Positions 27,980 to 36,315 of a stretch of 64,000 nt of DNA are shown here, piece after piece. The stretch spans positions 7,221,501 to 7,285,500 of the forward strand of contig NZ_CP108143.1 in NCBI RefSeq assembly GCF_036206005.1, written 5' to 3'. Source of the stretch: Streptomyces sp. NBC_00178 (GTDB lineage: Bacteria; Actinomycetota; Actinomycetes; Streptomycetales; Streptomycetaceae). Positions within the stretch are counted from its first letter, which is position 1, and every line of letters starts with the position of its first letter. The notes under the pieces are model-generated. The model was given only the letters and a program-made list of their open reading frames with translations. It was not told where the DNA came from and searched no databases. Made by a program: the position numbers and the translations under genes.

Positions 27980-28579
27980 CTACTCCACCGGCTCGCACCA
28001 GGCGGCGACGAGATCCTGGAAGCCCGAGAAACGGGTGCCAGGAACAGTCTCACCACTGAGCGTCTCGCCGTTGAGCCAGCAGATGTCGAAGATGTCGGTC
28101 TCGGTATCGAGGAGGCAGCACACACCACCGGTGGTGGCGGTGAGGTCGGTGAACACCTTCCTGACGCTCGCGGACTGCATGAACATCCGGCTCATACTCG
28201 AGGTAGCGGCTGTGAATTGCAGTGACGCAAAGTTCGGGTGCCATGCGGGGGAGAACCTGACCGTCAGGTAGATGTACCCGACCGACACCCGTCCCTGCTC
28301 GTCGACCCTGTCGGAATCCCGGAGGAAGAAATCGTGCACCGCGTCGTCGACGCCGACGACAATTGAGGTGTCCAGTTCGAGCGAGCCGCCCGCCGAACAG
28401 TCGACCGGTTCGCTCTTGAACTTGGAGGTGAACGGCACGATCAACTGCTCTCCGCCAGGCAGGATCACCGGAAGCGGCGGCGTCTCGCGGCCTTGGGGGG
28501 CGAGCTCGGCCAGCCGGGTCAGCGCTCTCGTAACGTTCCGAGGGGGCATGAAGATCTCATAGCTGTAGTCCAACCCCAT
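27980..28579 (-). CDS. Conserved-looking hypothetical protein, 199 aa
   Basis: A soluble acidic protein starting MGLDYSYEIFMPPRNVTRAL at ATG 28579. Alternating beta strands (GRVSVGYIYLTVRFSPAWHP) and helices with balanced codon use support a real gene. No signal peptide, membrane segment or known domain was recognised. Its composition resembles small immunity-like or cytosolic stress proteins of Streptomyces, but no function is claimed. Confidence 0.68.
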   Translation of the reverse strand: MGLDYSYEIFMPPRNVTRALTRLAELAPQGRETPPLPVILPGGEQLIVPFTSKFKSEPVDCSAGGSLELDTSIVVGVDDAVHDFFLRDSDRVDEQGRVSVGYIYLTVRFSPAWHPNFASLQFTAATSSMSRMFMQSASVRKVFTDLTATTGGVCCLLDTETDIFDICWLNGETLSGETVPGTRFSGFQDLVAAWCEPVE

Positions 28580-28810
28580 ACCGCCCCGCCTCCCCTGTCC
28601 TGGACCGTCATCCTGTCATGATGGGGGTAGATCGCCCAGTTGATTCCAACGTGGCTGGCTTCGTCCGGACGCAGTGGGCAACGAAGCGCTCAGTCACAAC
28701 ACGCTTCCACCGCAGCCAGGTTGGAAGTGGCTTACTGTTCATCAGAAAGATCCCCACGCCCCACACGGTGATCATCACCGTACGAGGCGGGGATCGGAAC
28801 TCCGGCCTAA

Positions 28811-28827
28811 CTGATCGTTTCAGAATG
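28811..28827. repeat. Solo IS5-type terminal repeat
   Basis: CTGATCGTTTCAGAATG matches the ends of the IS5 element at 29297-30175 (one base different from its right end) and points the same way as its left end. No transposase lies directly beside it. It may mark the end of a vanished second copy or an enlarged element spanning the gene at 28899. The rest of 28580-28898 shows no gene. Confidence 0.6.
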
Positions 28828-28898
28828 CCGCCCTGCGGAGACGCTTGCGGCCCATGGAACAATCCCCTTCAGCCACGGGCTCGGGGGGATGACACCGT

Positions 28899-29300
28899 AT
28901 GGAACGGGTTGGGGATGCACGAGGGCTCGTGCTTGGTTTCGTCGGCGCTCTGAACGCGGTTGACGAGGCCATGAGGGCGGCGATCCCCTCGCTCGAGCGA
29001 CTCGCAGATGTCCTCGGCCTGGCCCGTTCGCGCCGGATCAGCCGGAGTGGGCAGGTCGGCACCTACTCATACGCGGTTCATGGGGCAGGGTGCCGCTTCG
29101 TCAGCGACAACGGCACCGAGGTCGATGTCGACTTCGCAGCCGAGGGGAGCGAAATCTTCGACCTCTGGCGCCTGCGCTGGTACGGGCTGAGCTTGCCCGA
29201 GCCTCTTGATGTCACGGATCAGGACCTGCGGACCGCTGTGCGGTCTCTGCAGCCGCTTCTGACCGAGGTGCGACCGGGGTGGTTCGGCGTCGCCAGCTGA
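28899..29300 (+). CDS. DUF6896-like protein, C-terminus at an IS end
   Basis: A 133-residue protein from ATG 28899, with a G-rich site 10 bases upstream. The segment YSYAVHGAGCRFVSDNGTEV followed by DVDFAAEGSEIFDLWRLRWY fits the DUF6896 pattern (HGxGCxF, VDxDF, DxWRL). The function of this family is unknown. The stop codon TGA lies inside the left terminal repeat of the IS5 element (29297 onward), so the natural C-terminus may have been cut and the gene ended by the insertion. Confidence 0.68.
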   Translation: MERVGDARGLVLGFVGALNAVDEAMRAAIPSLERLADVLGLARSRRISRSGQVGTYSYAVHGAGCRFVSDNGTEVDVDFAAEGSEIFDLWRLRWYGLSLPEPLDVTDQDLRTAVRSLQPLLTEVRPGWFGVAS

Positions 29301-30175
29301 TCGCTTCAGGATGAGGTGCGCAGGCGGCGCAGGCATATGAGGCTGCAGGCCAGTTGGAGCAGCCCCTGGTGGAGATCGGCGCGTCGTTCGTAGCGGGTGC
29401 GGAGCCGTTTGAACTGGTGCAGCCAGGCGAAGTCACGCTCGACTACCCAGCGCACCTTGCCCAGTCCGGAACCGTGGGCGACGCCGCGTCGCGCGATCAA
29501 CGGCTTGATGCCCCGCTTCCACAGCATGCGGCGGTACTTGTCGCAATCGTAGCCCCGGTCGGGACACAGGCTCCGGGGCTTGCAGCAGGGACGTCCCCGC
29601 CGACCCCGGATCGGCGGGACGGCGTCCAGCAGCGGCAAGAGCTGGGTGACGTGCGCCGGTGAGCGTGACCGCGAGCGGGGTTCCGTGACGGTCGACGACC
29701 AGGTGGTGCTTGGAGCCGGGAGGGCGCGGTCGACGGGCGAGGGGCCGACGTGATCCCCCCTTTGAGAGCCCGGACGTGCGACCCGTCCACGGAGCAGTCA
29801 TCCAGGTCCAGCAGACCGGCACGGCGAAGCTCGGCCAGCAGGGCGGTATGCAGGCGCGGCCACACGCCGGCCTCGGTCCAGTCCCGCAGCCGGCGCCAGG
29901 CCGTCACCCCGGAGCAGCCCACGGTCTCGGCGGGGACGTCACGCCACGCGACACCCGTTCGCAGCACGAACAGGATGCCGGTGAGTGCCGCTCGGTCAGG
30001 AACATGCAGCCGCCCGGGTGGCGACCGCGCCTCTCAGGCGCGGGCGGCAGAAGCGGGGCCACCCGCTCCCACAGGCCGTCAGGAACAAGATCAGCACGCA
30101 CGCAGGACACCCTGCCGACCGAGATCGTCGAGCGCAGCGCAAGACCCACAACTCAACTCATTCTAAAACGATCAG
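29297..30175 (-). mobile_element. IS5-family insertion sequence, degenerate
   Basis: An 879-bp element bounded by imperfect inverted repeats. CTGATCGCTTCAGGATGAGG is at the left, and the reverse complement of the right end is CTGATCGTTTTAGAATGAGT (16 of 20 identical). It contains one minus-strand transposase gene broken by frameshifts. Its right end touches another transposase remnant (30179-30262), so elements have nested here. Confidence 0.8.
29306..30140 (-). pseudogene. IS5-family transposase, frameshifted
   Basis: Pieces in three frames assemble a full DDE transposase. They are DLVPDGLWERVAPLLPPAPE (N-terminus), MLRTGVAWRDVPAETVGCSG and DLDDCSVDGSHVRALKGG (first catalytic Asp), GSKHHLVVDRHGTPLAVTLT, then SLCPDRGYDCDKYRRMLWKR (second Asp) and VVERDFAWLHQFKRLRTRYE (Glu). 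At least three frameshifts separate them, so no active enzyme is expected. Confidence 0.8.
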
Positions 30176-30178
30176 TTG

Positions 30179-30262
30179 GAGACCATCTCATTCGGCGAGT
30201 CTGCGGTAGCAGATGAGGGTGCAGGCGATGCTGGTGAAGACCAGGAAGTGGTCGCCGTCGGC
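30179..30262 (-). pseudogene. C-terminal scrap of an IS5-type transposase
   Basis: GAGACCATCTCATTCGGCGA and the following 60 bases closely match the terminal region at 32385-32460 (minus-strand coding for LICYRR). Only the element end and last codons survive. Confidence 0.65.
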
Positions 30263-30347
30263 GGAGCAGGTGGGCACGACAGCGGCGCGCCCGGGTTCCG
30301 GCCGCGCCGCTGACGAGCTGTGATCAGCCCTCGGGGGAGCCCTCGGG

Positions 30348-30953
30348 TCAGTGGAGCTTGTTGACGGCGGTCTTCGTCGTGGTGCGGAAGGCGGTCAGCG
30401 GGGCGTCTTCGAAGTCGCCCATCTGGCCCCAGCGGACGAGGGTGACGGTGCGGCCGTCGCGGCCGACGGAGAACAGGTGGATGTCGGAGATGCCGATCTG
30501 CGGGTCGGCGGTGTCCAGGCTGTAGACCCAGGCGCCCTCCTCGACGGCGAGCTTGCCGTGGGAGGCACTGACGGCCTGCAGGCCCGGGTTCTGCTGCTCC
30601 AGCAGAGGGCCGCAGCCGGCGAGGGCCCCGCGGAGGGTGTCGACCAGCTTCACGGCGTCGGCCTCGGTACGGGCGACGGTGGTGACCTGGACGCCGTTGG
30701 TGTCGAGCTCGGTGCTGAACTCGCGGTAGCGGGTGTTCTGCGCCGGGATCTTGTACGGGGCGCAGAGGACGCCGCCGTTCTCCGGGACGCCGGTGAAGAC
30801 CTGGGTAGCGGTCCACGGCGTCGACGACGGCGGCATCTGGGAGGCGGCGAGGAAGGCGGGCTGGGCAGCGGCCTGCACCGGGGCTGAGGCGAGGGCCGCG
30901 AGGCCCAGTGCGGCAGCGGCTGCGGTGGCGAGTGCGGTGCGAAGCTTGTTCAT
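30348..30953 (-). CDS. Secreted protein of unknown function
   Basis: A 201-residue protein from ATG 30953 with a Sec signal peptide (MNKLRTALATAAAAALGLAA, cleavage near VQAAA). The mature part has two cysteines (GVLCAPYKIP and GALAGCGPLLEQ) and alternating strands (GRTVTLVRWGQMGDFEDAPL), resembling the extracellular PknH-like sensor domains of actinobacteria. That similarity is only suggestive. It is divergent, with a 167-bp spacer, from the membrane-anchored XRE regulator at 31121, so the two are probably functionally linked. Confidence 0.78.
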   Translation of the reverse strand: MNKLRTALATAAAAALGLAALASAPVQAAAQPAFLAASQMPPSSTPWTATQVFTGVPENGGVLCAPYKIPAQNTRYREFSTELDTNGVQVTTVARTEADAVKLVDTLRGALAGCGPLLEQQNPGLQAVSASHGKLAVEEGAWVYSLDTADPQIGISDIHLFSVGRDGRTVTLVRWGQMGDFEDAPLTAFRTTTKTAVNKLH

Positions 30954-31120
30954 GGTGGTTGATCCCCCGTCGGGTTGTTCGTTCGGTCAGTGCTCAACCA
31001 GCGTGGGGCCGGCGCGCGCCGACTGCAACGATCACGCGCCCACCAGCCGTCCCGGAACCATTCCACCCCCGCTGACGTGCAAGGGCGTGAAGGATGGGAC
31101 GCAGGGTCGAGGGGGATGGA

Positions 31121-32338
31121 ATGCCGAAGGACGCCGCCGTCGAGGAGTTCGCGGGGCTCGTGCGCGCGCTGAAGGCCCGGGACGGGAGGAGTTACGAGGC
31201 GCTGGGCCGGCGGCTGCGCGTCAGCGCGTCCACCCTCCACCGCTACTGCTCGGGCGCGACCGTCCCGGAGGAGTTCGCCGTGGTCGACCGCCTCGCCCTG
31301 CTGTGCGGGGCGGACGGGGAGGAACGGCGGGCCCTGGAGGCGGCCTGGGCGGAGGCGGACCGCGCACGCCGCCGAGCGGCCTTGCCCGCGCCCACGCCCG
31401 TGCCGGCCGTGTCGGCCGCGCCGGAATCGAACCCGGAACCGTCCGCGCCGGAACCGGGCCCCGGCCACGCCCCGGACCCGACCACGGCGGACCCGTCCGT
31501 CCCGGACCCGATCGCGCCGGAGACGCCCGGGCGTGCCCGCCCCCGTCGTGGCGCCCACGCTCCCCTCCTCGTCGCCGCTGCCGTCGCCCTCGTCGTGCTC
31601 GCCCTCGCCGCCATCCTGCTCGGCCACCCCACCCGTACGGCTTCCGCCCCCGCTCCCGCTTCCACCGCTCCGGGGCGGACCGCGGCCCCCCTCCCCTTCA
31701 CCTGGAGCATCGGTTCCCAGCTCTGGGAGGGCGGCTGCGGGCACACCTACCTCGTGGACCGGGCCCCCCGCGCGGTCGCCCCGCCGCCGGTCGCGGCCGA
31801 CTCCGGGGCGTGGGCCGGGAAGCATGGTGCCGTGCACGGCGGGGAGGCGCTGGTGCGGATCACGGTGCAGGGCCGGTCACCGTCCGACGCCGTCGTCCTT
31901 CATGCTCTGCACGTGCGCGTGGTCGACCGCGCCGCGCCGCTGCCGTGGAACACGTACCGGATGGACAACGGCTGTGGCGGCGCCGTCACCCCGCGCCACT
32001 TCGCCGTGGACCTCGACCGGCCGCGCCCGCTCGCCAGGCCCGTCGACGGCCTTGACGCCTCCGGCGCCGAGGTCCGGAAGATCCCGGCCGTCTCCTTCCC
32101 GTACAAGGTCACCTCCTCCGACCCGGAGGAGCTGCTGGTCTCCGCGCGGACGGCGGGATGCGACTGCCGCTGGTACCTGGAGCTGGAGTGGAGCGCCGGG
32201 AGCCGTAAGGGGACGGTGCGGATCGCGGACGACGGGAAGCCGTTCCGCACGAGCGGGACCAGGGGGAGGCCGGCGTACGTGCACGACTCCGCCGAAGGGC
32301 GCTGGATCACAGACTCGGACCCCGGACAGACCGGGTGA
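31121..32338 (+). CDS. Membrane-anchored XRE-type regulator with extracellular domain
   Basis: A 405-residue protein from ATG 31121 (GGGGG five bases upstream). Residues 1-75 form a helix-turn-helix (YEALGRRLRVSASTLHRYCS, VDRLALLCGADGEERRALEA). A Pro/Glu-rich linker follows (about 95-145). One transmembrane helix (APLLVAAAVALVVLALAAIL) lies near 150-170. An exported beta-rich C-terminal domain carries cysteines (LWEGGCGHTYLVDRAP, DNGCGGAVTPRHFAVDLDRP, GCDCRWYLELEWS). This layout, common in Streptomyces, suggests a one-component sensor acting at the membrane. The divergent secreted protein is a plausible target or partner. Confidence 0.87.
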   Translation: MPKDAAVEEFAGLVRALKARDGRSYEALGRRLRVSASTLHRYCSGATVPEEFAVVDRLALLCGADGEERRALEAAWAEADRARRRAALPAPTPVPAVSAAPESNPEPSAPEPGPGHAPDPTTADPSVPDPIAPETPGRARPRRGAHAPLLVAAAVALVVLALAAILLGHPTRTASAPAPASTAPGRTAAPLPFTWSIGSQLWEGGCGHTYLVDRAPRAVAPPPVAADSGAWAGKHGAVHGGEALVRITVQGRSPSDAVVLHALHVRVVDRAAPLPWNTYRMDNGCGGAVTPRHFAVDLDRPRPLARPVDGLDASGAEVRKIPAVSFPYKVTSSDPEELLVSARTAGCDCRWYLELEWSAGSRKGTVRIADDGKPFRTSGTRGRPAYVHDSAEGRWITDSDPGQTG

Positions 32339-32384
32339 CCGACGAGTAACTTGAACTGACATAGGCCGAGCAAGCGCTGAGAGA

Positions 32385-32680
32385 CCGTCTCATTTGGCGG
32401 GTCTGCGATAGCAGATGAGGGTGCGGGCGATGCTGGTGAAGGCCAGGAAGTGGTCGGCTTTGCGCTCGTAGCGGCGGGGGAGGCGGCGGCATCCAGCGAG
32501 CCATGCCATCGTGCGTTCCACGGTACAGCGGTGGCGGCCCAGGCGTTGTGAGGACTCAACTCCCTTGCGGGAGACGCGGTGGGTCATGCCTCGCCCGCGT
32601 AACCATCGTCGCAGATGGGCGTAGTCGTAGCTCTTGTCAGCGTGGAGCGTGCCAGGCTTGCGCCGCCGAGTTTGCCCTGT
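32385..32680 (-). pseudogene. IS5-type transposase C-terminal remnant
   Basis: The minus strand reads LHADKSYDYAHLRRWLRGRG, then MTHRVSRKGVESSQRLGRHR and TVERTMAWLAGCRRLPRRYE, ending LICYRRPAK, the third catalytic region of a Streptomyces IS5-like transposase. The N-terminal half is missing. Its outer end (GAGACCGTCTCATTTGG) matches the scrap at 30179. Confidence 0.78.
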
Positions 32681-32769
32681 CGACGGTCATAGCCACGCTT
32701 GGCTCGGCCAGGGCCCGCCCGGTACGGAACGCCGGGCGCCCGTGTTCGCCAAGCCCGGTCCAGGCTGTT

Positions 32770-33652
32770 TCCTTCGGATCATCTGGTCGTTGGTTGATGT
32801 GTGTCGTTGACTGATGCCCAGTGGTCGAGGATCGAGCCGTTGCTGCCGGACCGGACGCCGAAGCGGGGTGGGCGGTGGCGTGATCACCGGCAGGTGATCG
32901 ACGCGATCGCGTTCAAGTACCGCACCGGGACGCCGTGGATGGACCTGCCCGAGCACTTCGGGTCATGGAAGGGCGCCCACAACCGGCTGCGGAAATGGGC
33001 GGCCGACGGCACCTGGGAGAGCGTCTTCACCGCGCTGCTCGCCCAGGCCGACGCCGAAGGCGATCTCGACTGGGTCGTCGCGGTCGACTCCACGATCGTC
33101 CGGGCTCATCAGCACGCCGCAGGGGCCCGTCAAAAGGGGCTCCGGCCGGCGAGCCGGACGACCATGCTCCTGGACGCTCCCGCGGGGGACTGACCACCAG
33201 ATCCACCTCCCCGCCGACAGCCGCTGCCGCCCCGCGGCGTTCGTGCTCACGCCCGGCCAGGCCGGGGACGCACCCGCGTTCCGTGAGGTCATGGCCCGGT
33301 TACGGGTACCACGGCCGATCGGCCGACCTCGGATCACACCGGACGTGGTCCTGGCCGACAAGGCTTACTCGTCCCGCGCGATCCGGGCCTACCTCCGTCG
33401 GCGCGGGATCCGGGCCGTGATCCCGCAGCCCGCCGATCAGGCCGCGAACCGCAACGGCGGGGCCGGCCCGGTGGCCGTCCGCCGGCCTTCGATCGTAGCG
33501 CCCACAAACAGCGCAACACGGTCGAGCGGTGCATCAATAAGCTCAAGCAGTGGCGCGGTCTGGCCACTCGCTACGACAAGACCGCTGCCATCTACTTCGC
33601 CGGACTGCACCTCGCCGCCATTTTCATCTGGTCAGCGAGATGATCCGGAAGG
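32770..33652 (+). mobile_element. IS5-family (IS427-like) insertion sequence
   Basis: Inverted ends CCTTCGGATCATCT (from 32771) and AGATGATCCGGAAGG (ending about 33651) differ by one inserted base and bound a two-frame transposase. The size, near 880 bp, is typical of this subgroup. It inserted beside the IS5 remnant at 32385-32680. Confidence 0.72.
32801..33643 (+). pseudogene. IS427-like transposase, multiple frames
   Basis: The first frame gives LTDAQWSRIEPLLPDRTPKR, YRTGTPWMDLPEHFGSWKGA and VVAVDSTIVRAHQHAAGARQ (first Asp). The next frames give DHAPGRSRGGLTT and then HLPADSRCRPAAFVLTPGQA, DVVLADKAYSSRAIRAYLRR (second Asp) and RNTVERCINKLKQWRGLATR (Glu). One orfA/orfB frame change is normal for this group, but two further shifts (near 33200 and 33470) suggest decay. 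Confidence 0.78.
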
Positions 33653-33688
33653 GGCGCCCAGCGGCGATGCGCGATGACAGTGTCCTGC

Positions 33689-34306
33689 TCAGTCGTCGAA
33701 CCACACGACGAGGCGCACGTTGTCGTCACCGTGCTGTTCGGCGTGTTCCTTCATTGCTTCCCATACAGGTTGCCACTCGCCGGTTTCGGTGACGGCGTCT
33801 CTGCGGCGAATGGTGACGGATCTGTAGAGCGTGTCCCCAACGAGCCACTCACTTCCTTCGGGCCACTCCCGCGCCTCGCCCGCTTTGAGACCGACAGCCT
33901 CGGGGAATGCGCGACTCCAGGAGGACTTGCCCGTCATCCTGAGCCCGTTCGGCGTCTGGCGGTATTGGTGAAGCCGGCTGTCGGGCTTCTCTGCGAGCTC
34001 GTTCCAGTCGACGGCCTTCACCTCGGCCCACGTGATCCACGTGGTGCCGTGGAAGCCGTCTTCGCCGTACCACTCGGTCAGCTGGGCGAACCGTGCACTC
34101 ACGGTGGCCGAGGCGTCTGCGGGAAACCCCCTGCCTGCGGCCAAGGGGCGGAAGTTCGCGTAGTTGCGGACCCCGAAAAGACAACCGAACGCGTCGTAGT
34201 CACGGACATCGTTGAGGGAGCTGAGGGCGTGTGCGCTGTACCAGATCGGCTCCTGATCCTCTTGCGGCGCCCGATACTCGAGGAAGCCGCTTATGTCTGT
34301 ACCCAT
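33689..34306 (-). CDS. Hypothetical protein, 205 aa
   Basis: A soluble protein starting MGTDISGFLEYRAPQEDQEP (ATG 34306; ATG 34315 is an alternative). GGGAGA lies just upstream of both. Features include a Cys/aromatic segment (FGCLFGVRNYANFRPLAAGR) and a Trp-rich middle (GTTWITWAEVKAVDWNELAE), with an acidic C-terminus (DDNVRLVVWFDD). Similar standalone proteins occur in Streptomyces and phages, but no domain name can be given. It is flanked on both sides by IS debris, which suggests acquired DNA. Confidence 0.72.
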   Translation of the reverse strand: MGTDISGFLEYRAPQEDQEPIWYSAHALSSLNDVRDYDAFGCLFGVRNYANFRPLAAGRGFPADASATVSARFAQLTEWYGEDGFHGTTWITWAEVKAVDWNELAEKPDSRLHQYRQTPNGLRMTGKSSWSRAFPEAVGLKAGEAREWPEGSEWLVGDTLYRSVTIRRRDAVTETGEWQPVWEAMKEHAEQHGDDNVRLVVWFDD

Positions 34307-34559
34307 GCCAGGCATTCTCCCGACGCCGTCAAATGATTTCGTCTGCACTGGATCGACGACCTGCGCATACCTGAGCTGCCTGCGGTAGGTGATCCGAAGG
34401 AAACGGCCTAGAACCGTGCCGCCGGCCTCAAGAAGGGCTCCGGGCCCGCCGACAGGAGACGGATCGGGTCCGCGAAGCCGTAGCGCCCGCAGCTGGTGTG
34501 ATGGCTCCCGTACTACTGGCCATCGCGGACGCCTGGGCCAACCTGCTGGAGGCCACGAC

Positions 34560-34923
34560 GAGCCGTCGTGCGACGTCACTCGTCGTCGGTGGCGTCCGGG
34601 TTGCGCAGCGGGCGGGCGTATACGCCGGGCAGGTCGGGCAGGCCCTCGCCGGGCACGTCCGCGGGTTCGGGAAGATGCTCACCCAGCTCCAGGGCGACCA
34701 GCTCCCGCAATGGATCAAGGCGGTCCGCGCCGACGACCTGCCCAGCCTCCACACCTTCGTCAACGGCCTCGAACGCGATCTCGCTGCCGTCACGGCCGGC
34801 CTAACACTGCCGTGGAGCTCCGGCGTCGTTGAAGGGCACGTCAACCGGATCAAAATGATCAAGCGCCAGATGTACGGCCGGGCTGGCTTTGGCCTGCTGC
34901 GGAGGCGAGTGCTCCCTGCCTGA
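34560..34923 (+). pseudogene. ISL3-family transposase C-terminal fragment
   Basis: About 120 codons read GFGKMLTQLQGDQLPQWIKA, LPSLHTFVNGLERDLAAVTA, LTLPWSSGVVEGHVNRIKMI and KRQMYGRAGFGLLRRRVL. This is the highly conserved ISL3 C-terminus with its catalytic Glu (VEGHVN). The N-terminal two-thirds is absent. Confidence 0.85.
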
Positions 34924-34954
34924 GTACAGCCCTGTCGCACGACGAGCGGTCCGT

Positions 34955-35674
34955 TCAGCTGATCGCGAGCGGCACAGGATCCAGGCCCAGCTTGCTCCGG
35001 CATGACTCGACGGTCCGCGAGACCCAGGCGGTCATGGCTTCGCGATCTGCTGCGATCGCGTGAAGCTCACGCGTCTTCTCCTGGGCTTCGACCATCCACG
35101 GGGCCAGCGCGCTCTCTCGAAGGACTCGTTGGAAGTGATCGCGGGCCGCGTCCGGGTCCCCGGTCCGAGCGGCCGCGATCCCGGAGTCGAAGCTGTCCCA
35201 GAAGTATCCCCTCCGCACCGGCCTCGACGTCAGGTATCGGGCGACGTCCGGCAGTGCCGGGAACTTCTCCCTCAGCGCGGTCACGTTCGCAGCCGCCTGC
35301 CGACTGAGTTCGAGCGCCAGCGGCGTGAACTGCTCCTCGGTGCGAAACAGCTCGGAGCCGATCCGGACTGCGTCTACATGGAAGGCCAGGTGGTCCACGT
35401 CGTGCCATAGCCACATTGCACCGACGTACAGACCGCTGCCGGCAATCCGTGGCGGGGTGAACTCCACAACCCCGAACCACCACTCGTGATCATCAATCCA
35501 CAGCCTCGACCGCCCACGCTGGGTCACGGCGAGCGACTTCAGGGACTCCCGCGCCGCGAGGTGATGATCCGGAGCGCCGGACTGCGATCTGCCACGACCG
35601 ACATTATCGACTGTCCCACCGGCACAGCGTAGGTCGCAGTGGCACATCACCGTCGCAGAGCCGTCCAACAGCAC
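34955..35674 (-). CDS. Hypothetical protein, about 200-239 aa
   Basis: The frame is open from ATG 35674, but the convincing part begins near HHLAARESLKSLAVTQRGRS, so the true start is uncertain and may lie inside. Trp-rich strands (LWIDDHEWWFGVVEFTPPRI, LYVGAMWLWHDVDHLAFHVD) are followed by helical segments ending at LGLDPVPLAIS. It contains one TPR-like stretch (ARTGDPDAARDHFQRVLRES). No family is recognised. Confidence 0.68.
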   Translation of the reverse strand: MLLDGSATVMCHCDLRCAGGTVDNVGRGRSQSGAPDHHLAARESLKSLAVTQRGRSRLWIDDHEWWFGVVEFTPPRIAGSGLYVGAMWLWHDVDHLAFHVDAVRIGSELFRTEEQFTPLALELSRQAAANVTALREKFPALPDVARYLTSRPVRRGYFWDSFDSGIAAARTGDPDAARDHFQRVLRESALAPWMVEAQEKTRELHAIAADREAMTAWVSRTVESCRSKLGLDPVPLAIS

Positions 35675-35748
35675 TGAGCGTCACCGTTGCACAGGAGTTG
35701 GACCAGAACCCGTTCTCATCGACAACGCCACTGCGTACCTTTGGTCGC

Positions 35749-36195
35749 ATGCCTCGCTGTTCGAAGAAGCCCCGTCGACTGGTCGCCAACGGGCGCGTGT
35801 ACCTGTGGACGATGCGCCACAGCCACCGAAGGGACGCCGAGGGCCGGTCCGTGGACTGCCGTCAAACCCTGACCCTGTACCCGCAACCGGTCGGCACCGG
35901 CGGCCCGCTGCGCATTGTGTTTGCTGCCGGTCCCGGTCGATACGTCCCGGGCGGGGCCCCATTCGGGTCCGGGGACGTGGGCTTCATCAGGGGTGCAGCG
36001 CTGAACCTGCACGAGCCAGGCGCTGCCCGGGCTTTGCTCGACGTGGTGTTGGCCGGTGGGTGGCAGCCAGGGGAGCGGCGGGCGGTGGAGGTCGACGGCT
36101 GGTTTCTGCTGGAGCCGGCGGTCGCCGGGCGAGCGGAGAACACCAGCCCCCGAGGGCCCGCAGGGGGTGCCTCCTCTTCGCCTGACTTCATTTGA
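35749..36195 (+). CDS. Hypothetical protein, 148 aa
   Basis: It begins MPRCSKKPRRLVANGRVYLW at ATG 35749. A short beta-rich domain (TLTLYPQPVGTGGPLRIVFA, ALNLHEPGAARALLDVVLAG) is followed by a low-complexity tail. It lies 120 bp upstream of the helicase on the same strand, but no functional link is evident. Confidence 0.6.
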   Translation: MPRCSKKPRRLVANGRVYLWTMRHSHRRDAEGRSVDCRQTLTLYPQPVGTGGPLRIVFAAGPGRYVPGGAPFGSGDVGFIRGAALNLHEPGAARALLDVVLAGGWQPGERRAVEVDGWFLLEPAVAGRAENTSPRGPAGGASSSPDFI

Positions 36196-36315
36196 AGGCC
36201 GGCCGACGGGATCGGCTGCATTCGGTGCCGTGAGGTGGCGGGCGCGGGGTAGTCGGTGGTCACCCGGACGGCGCTTTTGCCGCTCGGCCCGATCCCTCAG
36301 CCCCCGAGGAGCACC

